Below, piece after piece: positions 46,073-53,471 of a DNA stretch of 53,471 nt (position 1 is its first letter; each line of letters begins with the position of its first letter). The notes beneath the pieces were generated by a model. The model did no database searches. It had not been told where the DNA came from and was given only the letters and a program-made list of their open reading frames with translations. The DNA lies in assembly GCF_001657475.1 (NCBI RefSeq), contig NZ_LXEY01000115.1, forward strand, positions 1-53,471, given 5' to 3'. Both the position numbers and the translations under genes were made by a program. The DNA is from Enteractinococcus helveticum. GTDB taxonomy: Bacteria; Actinomycetota; Actinomycetes; Actinomycetales; Micrococcaceae.

Positions 46073-46828
46073 TTAGAACGTCCACTGCAGATCGGAGATC
46101 TCATCTTCTGGGGGAGCCTCGAATAGCTCGACTTCGTTGAGATTCGTAAAGGCATGTGTGGCCGTATTGTCGCCGGATGTCGCATCGACCTGAATCAGGT
46201 CAGACGTCTCCTTCAAGAAGTAAAATGCAACCGTTTCAGAACCGGTATACAGATCCGAATTGTTGCCTGTCGTCGCCGGCACAGTGTATTTATAGACTTC
46301 TTGGCCATCTAACTCAGTTTCTTCGACTTCAACGGTTTCGAGTTCTTCGTCAGATAGCTCATCGATGAGCGAGAACGCCGCTTCTGTTGTCGAAGCGAAC
46401 TCGTCTTCAATGCCCAACGTGTCCTGTAGGCCGGACTCTGGTGCCTGAATCCATTGCCCCTCAGCACCGGGCAGGGCAAACAGTTCGTCTTCTGCGCCCT
46501 CTTGCGGATCGAGTTTCAAGAATGCGGTCGACTCGTCGATCACCAGGAATTCCAGTGATCCTTGCTCGGCGTCGATCGTCACCTGATGGTTATCTTGCTC
46601 TGTTTGACCGGACCATTCAATCAGTGAGATGTCTTCATCGTGAACACCATCGGGATCCGTTCTGGTGTAGGTAAAGGAGCTTGCTTCGCTCATCGACTGC
46701 TTTGCGGTTTCTGAAATCTCCGTCAAGCTAGGTGGTCCACCACCGCATGCAGCAAGCGTCCAGGCCGCGATAACGCCCAGTCCTGTCGCTGACAGCCAGC
46801 GTTTTGGTTTCGTCATCGTGTGATTCAA
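46073..46828 (-). CDS. Lipoprotein, possibly LppX/LprG-like
   Basis: 251 aa with a signal peptide (KPKRWLSATGLGVIAAWTLA) ending in the lipobox LAAC, so Cys28 would be lipidated and the protein anchored outside the membrane. After the GGG linker come SLTEISETAKQSMSEASSFT and a beta-rich body with DGVHDEDISLIEWSG, AFLKLDP and GQEVYKYTVPATTG, the pattern of the LolA/LppX-type half-barrel proteins that carry lipids or support the envelope. The body is very acidic. The TTG at 46828 has GAGGAG five bases upstream; ATG 46816 is the alternative. Family assignment is moderate; function unknown. Confidence 0.72.
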   Translation of the reverse strand: MNHTMTKPKRWLSATGLGVIAAWTLAACGGGPPSLTEISETAKQSMSEASSFTYTRTDPDGVHDEDISLIEWSGQTEQDNHQVTIDAEQGSLEFLVIDESTAFLKLDPQEGAEDELFALPGAEGQWIQAPESGLQDTLGIEDEFASTTEAAFSLIDELSDEELETVEVEETELDGQEVYKYTVPATTGNNSDLYTGSETVAFYFLKETSDLIQVDATSGDNTATHAFTNLNEVELFEAPPEDEISDLQWTF

Positions 46829-46899
46829 AATAACTCCTCATATTGGTACGTCTGCTGTTGAACAGGCTGCGTCCCGGCACCGAATTTTTGGTGTTCGTT

Positions 46900-47334
46900 C
46901 TAGTCTTTTGGTAACTGCTTTTCATAGTCGGACAAAAATTGCCCCATTGTATCGAGGCCCATGGCGCTAATCGTGGCACGAGCTGACTGAGGACCCAAAT
47001 CTGGATCTGCCCCGGCATCTAATAAAGCCTTGGCTACATCGGTATTCTGCATAAATATCGCACAAGTAAGAGCCGATTGGCCCCGACTATTGAGCGCGTT
47101 GACATCAGCATCCCTAGCCAGCAGAGCGTTCACTACCTCTGCTTGTTCTCGATAGGCTGCCAAAATGAGGAACGTGTCGCCGTTGTGATTGCGTAAATCG
47201 ACCGGGATACCCTGATCGATTGCCGATGATAGCGCCTGCACCTGACCGTCTCGAGCGTAATCAAATAATGTGTTCAGAAATTCAATTTGGTCGTCGGTGA
47301 GTTCTGGTTGGTCCTGAGGTTGGTTGTCGGTCAT
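46900..47334 (-). CDS. Ankyrin repeat protein
   Basis: Small cytoplasmic protein of 144 aa made of about three to four ankyrin repeats (residues 22-125): LFDYARDGQVQALSSAIDQG, HNGDTFLILAAYREQAEVVN, ALLARDADVNALNSRGQSAL, TDVAKALLDAGADPDLG. Ankyrin domains bind other proteins; small stand-alone versions occur widely in actinobacteria with no fixed role. It lies 71 bases before the lipoprotein gene on the same strand and may be cotranscribed. No signal peptide is seen. The two genes interrupt the arginine genes between argR and argH. Confidence 0.85.
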   Translation of the reverse strand: MTDNQPQDQPELTDDQIEFLNTLFDYARDGQVQALSSAIDQGIPVDLRNHNGDTFLILAAYREQAEVVNALLARDADVNALNSRGQSALTCAIFMQNTDVAKALLDAGADPDLGPQSARATISAMGLDTMGQFLSDYEKQLPKD

Positions 47335-49010
<1,676 letters not shown>

Positions 49011-49044
49011 GTAGCCAGTAGACTTGAGGGTCGAATGAGCCGAG

Positions 49045-49064
49045 TGCTAGCTCAAGGGCTAGCA
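49045..49064. promoter_or_regulatory. Inverted repeat upstream of helD
   Basis: TGCTAGC (49045-49051), six bases, GCTAGCA (49058-49064), ending a few bases before the AAAGGAG ribosome site of helD. In several actinobacteria helD is preceded by the rifampicin-associated palindrome; this repeat is in a similar place but does not match that consensus. It may be an operator or an mRNA hairpin. Confidence 0.45.
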
Positions 49065-49078
49065 GCAAAGGAGCCTTG

Positions 49079-51370
49079 GTGACCGACCAATATGCGTCCA
49101 CCGACACCACATCGTGGTACCAGCAGCAGCTGGATGAAGAGCGTAACTATGTCGCGAGACTCTATGAACGTCTCGATACGTTGCGAAACGAAAAGAAACA
49201 GCAGTTAGTTCGCATCCAGGCCCAAGGTCTCCAAGGCTCCTATCAAAACCAATCGGAGCGCGATTCATTCGCCAGTTTGTATCAAGATCGCATCAACCAG
49301 TTAGATGCGGTAGACGACAGACTGGTATTCGGACGTCTTGATACCGACGACGCCGTGGCACGACATATTGGTCGCATCGGGTTATCAGATAACCAGCACA
49401 CTCGGATCCTGGTGGACTGGCGAGCGCCCGAAGCCGCCCCCTTCTATCAGGCAACGGCTGCCAATCGGCAAGAGGTAGCTCGTCGTCGTCATATTATGAT
49501 GAGCGGCCGAACCGTTGAATCATTTGAAGACGATGTTTTGACGTCAACGGAATCTGCCCAGGCTTCCCAAGCGCTGCTGTCTGCCGTCAGTGCGCCACGT
49601 ACCGGGGCAATGGGTGACATCGTTGGGACCATTCAACGTGAACAAGATGAAATTATTCGCGACGAAATGCGTGGAGTACTGGTCGTCCAAGGTGGCCCCG
49701 GTACCGGCAAGACGGCGGTGGCACTCCACCGTGCCGCGTATTTGCTCTATACCTATCGTGACCGGTTGGCTAAATCCGGTGTGCTCCTCGTGGGGCCTTC
49801 TGAAGCCTTTATGAACTACATCGATCAGGTGCTTCCCTCGTTGGGGGAGACCGGTGTCGTCATGCGGTCGCTTGGGAATCTCTACCCTGGAATTGAAGCA
49901 CGCCCAGAAACTGACCACGCTGCCGCTGAGATTAAAGGCCGTTCCGTGATGCAAGACGTCATCACCAATGCGGTGATGCTACGGCAACGAAGTATTCCAG
50001 AGACCACTTGGGTCACTGTGGACGGTATTCGCCTTCGGGTCCGACCCATTCAAATACGTCGCGCCATCGGGCATGCTCGGGAGTCGGGTAAACCGCACAA
50101 CCAAGCGCGAGAAGTCTTTGTCGACCACATGGTGCGTACCTTGTATGACCAAATGCGCGATATCGTCAGCCCCAAACGCGAGGACGGTCTGGTCAATAAA
50201 GCCGACCGATCGTACTTGCGCCAAGAGATTCGGCAGTCTCGCGAGGTTCGAAAATTACTCAACCTGTGTTGGATGCCGTTGACGCCTACGGGACTGGTAG
50301 ATGAGTTGCTGTCCAGGCCCAAGTATCTGGTCGATGCTGCTCCAATGTTGTCTGCAACGGAAATTAAAACACTGCTGCGGGCGCCGGGCACACCGTTCAC
50401 GGAAGCTGATGTCCCACTGATCGATGAGGCCGCAGTAGCAGTAGGCGATCTGGTATCCGAGGCCGGTCAAGGCTCGAAAAAGGCGCAGCAGCGCAACCTT
50501 GATACCGCTGAAGCTGCCCTGGAAAATATGCACTATACCCTCGAAGATATTGGCGTGGACGGGGTGGTGACCCCCGAAATGCTGGCGGCAGCTCAAGAGC
50601 CGGAAACTACGTGGGCTTCGGTGGCCGATCGTGCGCAGCGGGACAGAACCTGGACATACGGCCACGTCATTGTCGACGAGGCGCAAGAACTGAGCCATAT
50701 GCAATGGCGCATGCTGTTCCGCAGATCACCGTTGCGTTCGTTCACGATCGTCGGGGATCTAGCTCAAGCATCAGGTGCCGATCCCAGCACGGACTGGGGC
50801 TCAATTCTGGAACCGTTTGCACCAAACCACTGGCGATTAGCTGAACTGACCGTCAATTACCGGACTCCGGAACGCATCACGCAGGCTGCTGCACAGGTCG
50901 CAACTGCAGCAGGACGACGCGTCACGACACCCACCGCCTTACGTGAAGGCGACCACGATCCAGAGTTAATACGCACCACTGTTGAGGACTTGGACAAGGT
51001 TCTGGTCACTGCCGTAGATCAACAGTTCCAAAGCTTCCCGGACGAGCTTATCGGAGTGATCGCAGTAGGGGAAGACTATTCCAAGGTTCATCAGATGTTG
51101 GAAAAGATCTACCCGGGACAAGTTTGGACCGGTACCGGGCGGCGACGTGATCGCAATATTGCTCTGGTAACCGCACAAGAATCCAAAGGACTGGAATACG
51201 ACGCCGTAATTATCGTCGAACCCCAACACGTCGTGCAACAGGACGGGGAATCTGTCGGCAACCTCTACGTCGCAATGACACGCGCAACGCAGACCTTAAC
51301 GTTGATTACCACTGCATTGACTAACCAGCTGCCAGCTGGACTGCGAGACATACAAGCAAAGAATTTTTAG
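49079..51370 (+). CDS. helD: RNA polymerase recycling factor HelD
   Basis: UvrD/Rep-like ATPase that frees stalled RNA polymerase from nucleic acid; some forms give rifampicin resistance. The 763 aa start with a coiled-coil arm (about residues 10-75, DEERNYVARLYERLDTLRNE) that enters the polymerase channel. Walker A GGPGTGKT is at residues 205-212, Walker B VIVDEAQELSHMQWRML, and the 2A domain has RTPERITQAA, TAQESKGLEYDAVIIVE and VGNLYVAMTRATQTL. The size fits the actinobacterial class II type. The GTG at 49079 has AAAGGAG five bases upstream; TTG 49076 is too close. It lies two genes before an rRNA operon. Confidence 0.92.
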   Translation: MTDQYASTDTTSWYQQQLDEERNYVARLYERLDTLRNEKKQQLVRIQAQGLQGSYQNQSERDSFASLYQDRINQLDAVDDRLVFGRLDTDDAVARHIGRIGLSDNQHTRILVDWRAPEAAPFYQATAANRQEVARRRHIMMSGRTVESFEDDVLTSTESAQASQALLSAVSAPRTGAMGDIVGTIQREQDEIIRDEMRGVLVVQGGPGTGKTAVALHRAAYLLYTYRDRLAKSGVLLVGPSEAFMNYIDQVLPSLGETGVVMRSLGNLYPGIEARPETDHAAAEIKGRSVMQDVITNAVMLRQRSIPETTWVTVDGIRLRVRPIQIRRAIGHARESGKPHNQAREVFVDHMVRTLYDQMRDIVSPKREDGLVNKADRSYLRQEIRQSREVRKLLNLCWMPLTPTGLVDELLSRPKYLVDAAPMLSATEIKTLLRAPGTPFTEADVPLIDEAAVAVGDLVSEAGQGSKKAQQRNLDTAEAALENMHYTLEDIGVDGVVTPEMLAAAQEPETTWASVADRAQRDRTWTYGHVIVDEAQELSHMQWRMLFRRSPLRSFTIVGDLAQASGADPSTDWGSILEPFAPNHWRLAELTVNYRTPERITQAAAQVATAAGRRVTTPTALREGDHDPELIRTTVEDLDKVLVTAVDQQFQSFPDELIGVIAVGEDYSKVHQMLEKIYPGQVWTGTGRRRDRNIALVTAQESKGLEYDAVIIVEPQHVVQQDGESVGNLYVAMTRATQTLTLITTALTNQLPAGLRDIQAKNF

Positions 51371-51396
51371 AACGCTCAACAGAAGCTGGTAGTTTG

Positions 51397-52728
51397 ATGA
51401 CCGTGAGTAACGAAGAGTTTTTAAGTCGACAAGCCAACGATCCTTCTTTCGAAAACATTTGGCAGGAACTGAAATGGCGTGGACTTATCCACGTTTCAAC
51501 GGACGAAGCCAAATTGGAAGAAGCCCTCGCTGGGGACCCGATCCGGTATTATTGCGGCTTCGACCCCACAGCGGCATCGCTGCACCTTGGTCACTTGGTG
51601 CAATTATTGCTGTTGCGTCGTCTTCAACTCGCGGGACATCATCCGGTCGCGCTCGTTGGAGGAGCGACCGGGCTGATTGGCGACCCGCGTCAAACTTCCG
51701 AACGAACACTTAACACCCGTGAAACCGTTGAAGGCTGGGTCGGATCCCTGCGCGAGCAGATTCAACACTATCTTTCCTTTGAGGGCGACAACGGTGCCGT
51801 CATGGTTAATAACCTTGACTGGACCGGTGAATTATCTGCCCTCGATTTCTTGCGAGACATTGGCAAACATTTCCGTGTAGGGACCATGATTCGAAAAGAA
51901 ATCGTGGCATCACGTTTGGAATCTGATGAAGGTATTTCTTACACGGAGTTCTCATACCAAGTTCTGCAGGGTATGGACTTTATGGAGCTTTACCGGCGCC
52001 ACAATGTGACGCTTCAAACTGGTGGCTCTGATCAGTGGGGCAACCTCACCTCCGGTACCGAATTGGTTCGCAAGGTAGAAGGTGAACACGTTCACGCAAT
52101 GGGTACCCCGCTGATTACTAATGCTGACGGCACTAAATTCGGTAAATCCGAAGGTAACGCCATCTGGCTAAATCCTGAGATGTGCTCTCCGTATGCCTTC
52201 TACCAGTTCTGGATCAATACCGCAGACGCAGATGTTATCGAGCGTCTGAAAGTGTTTACGTTCCTCACTCGTGATGAGCTTGAAGACTACGCACAAAAAG
52301 TGGCAGATGAACCATTCCGACGTGAAGCACAACGACGTCTTGCTTGGGAAGTGACATCACTGGTTCACGGAGAAGGACAAACTCAACGTGTCATTGATGC
52401 CTCGGCCGCGTTATTCGGCAGGGGAGAACTCCAGCAGATTGATCCCGCAACCCTGGAGGCTGCCGGTGCTGAATTGCCGACCGCACAACCTCAAGATCTC
52501 GACAATGAAATGAGCATAGTAGATCTTTTAGTAGCCACGGGACTTGAAGAATCGAAGTCAGCAGCTCGACGCACCGTCAAAGACGGGGGAGCGTATCTGA
52601 ATAACGCCAAGGTTGAGGATCCCGAACAACTGTTCTCATCAGAAGATGCGATTCACCAAAAATACTTCGTAGTACGTCGTGGCCGGAGGAATTTGGGTTT
52701 CGTGGACATGACGTCGAACAATATTTGA
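51397..52728 (+). CDS. tyrS: Tyrosine-tRNA ligase
   Basis: Class I synthetase of 443 aa. YYCGFDPTAASLHLGHLVQL carries the HIGH-type motif HLGH at 63-66; VGGATGLIGDPRQTSERTLN (ATP site), YTEFSYQVLQGMDFMELYRR (tyrosine site) and KFGKS at about 247-251 (KMSKS-type) follow. The C-terminal S4 RNA-binding domain is SIVDLLVATGLEESKSAARR then TVKDGGAYLNNAKV. The start is ATG 51397; an in-frame TTG at 51394 is adjacent. No ribosome site is strong. It follows helD by 26 bases and is closed by its own terminator before the rRNA operon. Confidence 0.97.
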   Translation: MTVSNEEFLSRQANDPSFENIWQELKWRGLIHVSTDEAKLEEALAGDPIRYYCGFDPTAASLHLGHLVQLLLLRRLQLAGHHPVALVGGATGLIGDPRQTSERTLNTRETVEGWVGSLREQIQHYLSFEGDNGAVMVNNLDWTGELSALDFLRDIGKHFRVGTMIRKEIVASRLESDEGISYTEFSYQVLQGMDFMELYRRHNVTLQTGGSDQWGNLTSGTELVRKVEGEHVHAMGTPLITNADGTKFGKSEGNAIWLNPEMCSPYAFYQFWINTADADVIERLKVFTFLTRDELEDYAQKVADEPFRREAQRRLAWEVTSLVHGEGQTQRVIDASAALFGRGELQQIDPATLEAAGAELPTAQPQDLDNEMSIVDLLVATGLEESKSAARRTVKDGGAYLNNAKVEDPEQLFSSEDAIHQKYFVVRRGRRNLGFVDMTSNNI

Positions 52729-52781
52729 GATCTACATCTCGAGTAGAGCCTAGTCTCAAAGAAATAAATAGATAGTCGTCC

Positions 52782-52838
52782 AAAATCGGCGGATTCATGC
52801 GGAACTGAACTCCAGAAAGCATCGAATCCGCCGGTTTT
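52782..52838 (+). terminator. Rho-independent terminator after tyrS
   Basis: AAAATCGGCGGATTC (52782-52796) pairs with GAATCCGCCGGTTTT (52824-52838) with one wobble; ATGC/GCAT inside the 27-base loop can extend the stem. The descending arm ends in TTTT. It lies about 55 bases after the tyrS stop and insulates the rRNA operon. Confidence 0.85.
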
Positions 52839-53059
52839 GCATTAGAAATTTATCTGTGTATAGTTATCTCTCGTGCCCAGGGCGGAACGGAGACGGGAAG
52901 CGCTGAGACACAGAAGTTCTTTTAGAAAATTTATAAAACGATCCAAGTCAGGACTATTAGCTACTTGCTGATACCAAGTGCTCGTGAACGCATGTTGAAA
53001 TGCATATGAACACGGTATATAGTGAGAAACTGCCCAGAAAAATTATGGGCAGCGCCGAT
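52839..53059 (+). other. Region upstream of the rRNA promoters, no gene seen
   Basis: About 220 bases between the tyrS terminator and the first rrn promoter candidate. It holds an A+T-rich segment (52921-52940, TTTTAGAAAATTTATAAAAC) that may serve as an upstream promoter element or a further promoter, and the inverted repeat CTGCCCA-N9-TGGGCAG at 53030-53052. Short open frames here have no family resemblance. Confidence 0.45.
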
Positions 53060-53090
53060 TTGACGAAGCAGAAAGCATTCATGCTATGCT
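53060..53090 (+). promoter_or_regulatory. Candidate distal rRNA operon promoter
   Basis: TTGACG (53060-53065), a 19-base spacer and TATGCT (53085-53090); with the hexamer read one base earlier the spacer is 18. rRNA operons usually have more than one promoter, and this one lies about 150 bases before the stronger candidate. Confidence 0.4.
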
Positions 53091-53187
53091 CAAAAGTCGG
53101 TCCTGAAAACATCAGAGCGAAGACAGTTTCGAGCTGGACGTCAATCACAGCATACAGTGACAAGTGGTTCAATAACCATTGCATTGG

Positions 53188-53207
53188 AGCGTGAAAGACC
53201 TCACGCT
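53188..53207. repeat. Inverted repeat just upstream of the proximal rrn promoter
   Basis: AGCGTGA (53188-53194), six bases, TCACGCT (53201-53207), ending nine bases before the -35 at 53216. It could be a regulator site or a hairpin ending transcripts from the distal promoter; no T-run follows. Confidence 0.4.
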
Positions 53208-53215
53208 GAGCTGAT

Positions 53216-53245
53216 TTGACTTGATTGAAACCAATCATTTAGTGT
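53216..53245 (+). promoter_or_regulatory. Candidate proximal rRNA operon promoter
   Basis: TTGACT (53216-53221) followed by TAGTGT (53240-53245) with an 18-base spacer, or TTAGTG with 17. The spacer contains the small palindrome GATTG-AAAC-CAATC. The position, about 110 bases before the box-A-like sequence, is as expected for the main rrn promoter. Confidence 0.55.
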
Positions 53246-53471
53246 TACATCTTGCGCCTTCTTGGCGTGGTTCACAATGATTCGGTTGTGGGTCGTTTGT
53301 TTCCTGTTGGTTGGCATGTCCTGTGTGGGTGTGTTGGTTGGTGGGTGTGGTTGTTTGAGAACTCAATAGTGTGCCAAGTTTGTTTGATGCCATTTTTTTG
53401 AATGGTTGCTGTGGTTGTCCTACCTCCGTGGGATGATGCGCAGTGTTGCCAGGGGCTGGATGTTTCCGTCT
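53246..53471 (+). other. 16S rRNA operon leader (16S gene begins beyond the window)
   Basis: After the promoter comes a small hairpin (CGCC-TTCTT-GGCG, about 53254-53266), then a strongly G+T-biased stretch (about 53284-53358) and the conserved actinobacterial rrn leader element GTTTGAGAACTCAATAGTGT (53353-53372, continuing GCCA), a box-A-like signal for NusB/NusE antitermination. The last 90 bases are leader that would pair with sequence after the 16S gene for RNase III-type processing. The 16S start motif is not reached. Confidence 0.75.

Noticed and set aside
49045..49064. Rifampicin-associated element at helD
   Set aside because: The palindrome lacks the GGGGCTTGC/GCAAG core, so it is reported only as an unassigned inverted repeat.
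52957..53238. Open frames of 93 codons (minus) and 64 codons (plus, 53000-53194) before the rRNA operon
   Set aside because: They overlap the rrn promoter candidates, have no ribosome sites or known domains and lie in A+T-rich DNA where chance frames are common.
53377..53471. 5' end of the 16S rRNA gene
   Set aside because: The conserved 16S start (GAGTTTGATCCTGGCTC region) does not occur before the window ends; only the leader is present.

Overview
The window is a stretch of actinobacterial chromosome, most likely from Micrococcales and probably the Micrococcaceae, at a moderate G+C that looks like the mid-50s percent by eye. The low-GC genera Yaniella or Enteractinococcus are my guess, not a demonstrated assignment. 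Evidence for the phylum is the conserved gene order rnj-ftsK-pgsA-cinA-clgR-DUF3046-recA-recX-miaB-miaA-dapF-hflX, the presence of ClgR, DUF3046, PriA (dual HisA/TrpF) and actinobacterial HelD, frequent GTG/TTG starts, and an actinobacterial-type rRNA leader at the right end.

Layout. 1-1197: a partial membrane protein on the minus strand. 1292-18555: the core block, namely dapA, RNase J, FtsK, PgsA, PncC/CinA, ClgR, DUF3046, RecA, RecX, the tRNA i6A37/ms2 pair MiaA/MiaB, a degenerate DapF-like protein, an rRNA methyltransferase-like protein, HflX and a DinG-type helicase. 18701-23416: a LysM membrane protein, then hisC-hisB-hisH-(54-aa membrane protein)-priA-sseB. 23420-35039: an accessory metabolic region made of (a) a MarR / FMN reductase / luciferase-like monooxygenase operon behind a near-ideal operator-promoter, (b) a NUDIX hydrolase, and (c) a five-gene catabolic operon (carboxylase beta and alpha subunits, acyl-CoA dehydrogenase, MaoC hydratase, CitE-like lyase) divergent from a TetR regulator and an acyl-CoA synthetase. 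This set matches the known mycobacterial leucine/methylcrotonyl-CoA cluster. 35161-38931: pheST with a 48-aa membrane protein overlapping its end. 39011-40006: a quinone oxidoreductase. 40102-46002: argCJBDFR behind tandem ARG boxes. 46073-47334: a lipoprotein and an ankyrin protein on the minus strand, sitting where argG is often found. 47562-52728: argH, helD, tyrS. 52729-53471: terminator, promoters and leader of an rRNA operon whose 16S gene begins beyond the window.

Functional themes are lysine/DAP, histidine and arginine biosynthesis; DNA maintenance (FtsK, RecA/RecX, DinG); RNA metabolism and translation (RNase J, MiaA/B, HflX, PheST, TyrS, rrn); and branched-chain acyl-CoA breakdown. 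The most unusual items are the DapF homologue that has lost both catalytic cysteines and its substrate-binding motifs although it occupies the normal dapF position; the palindromic control region of the luciferase-like monooxygenase operon with a related palindrome inside the marR gene; two DnaA-box-like sites upstream of recA; and the absence of lexA, argG and infC-rpmI-rplT from places where relatives often carry them. No mobile element, CRISPR array or tRNA gene was recognised.
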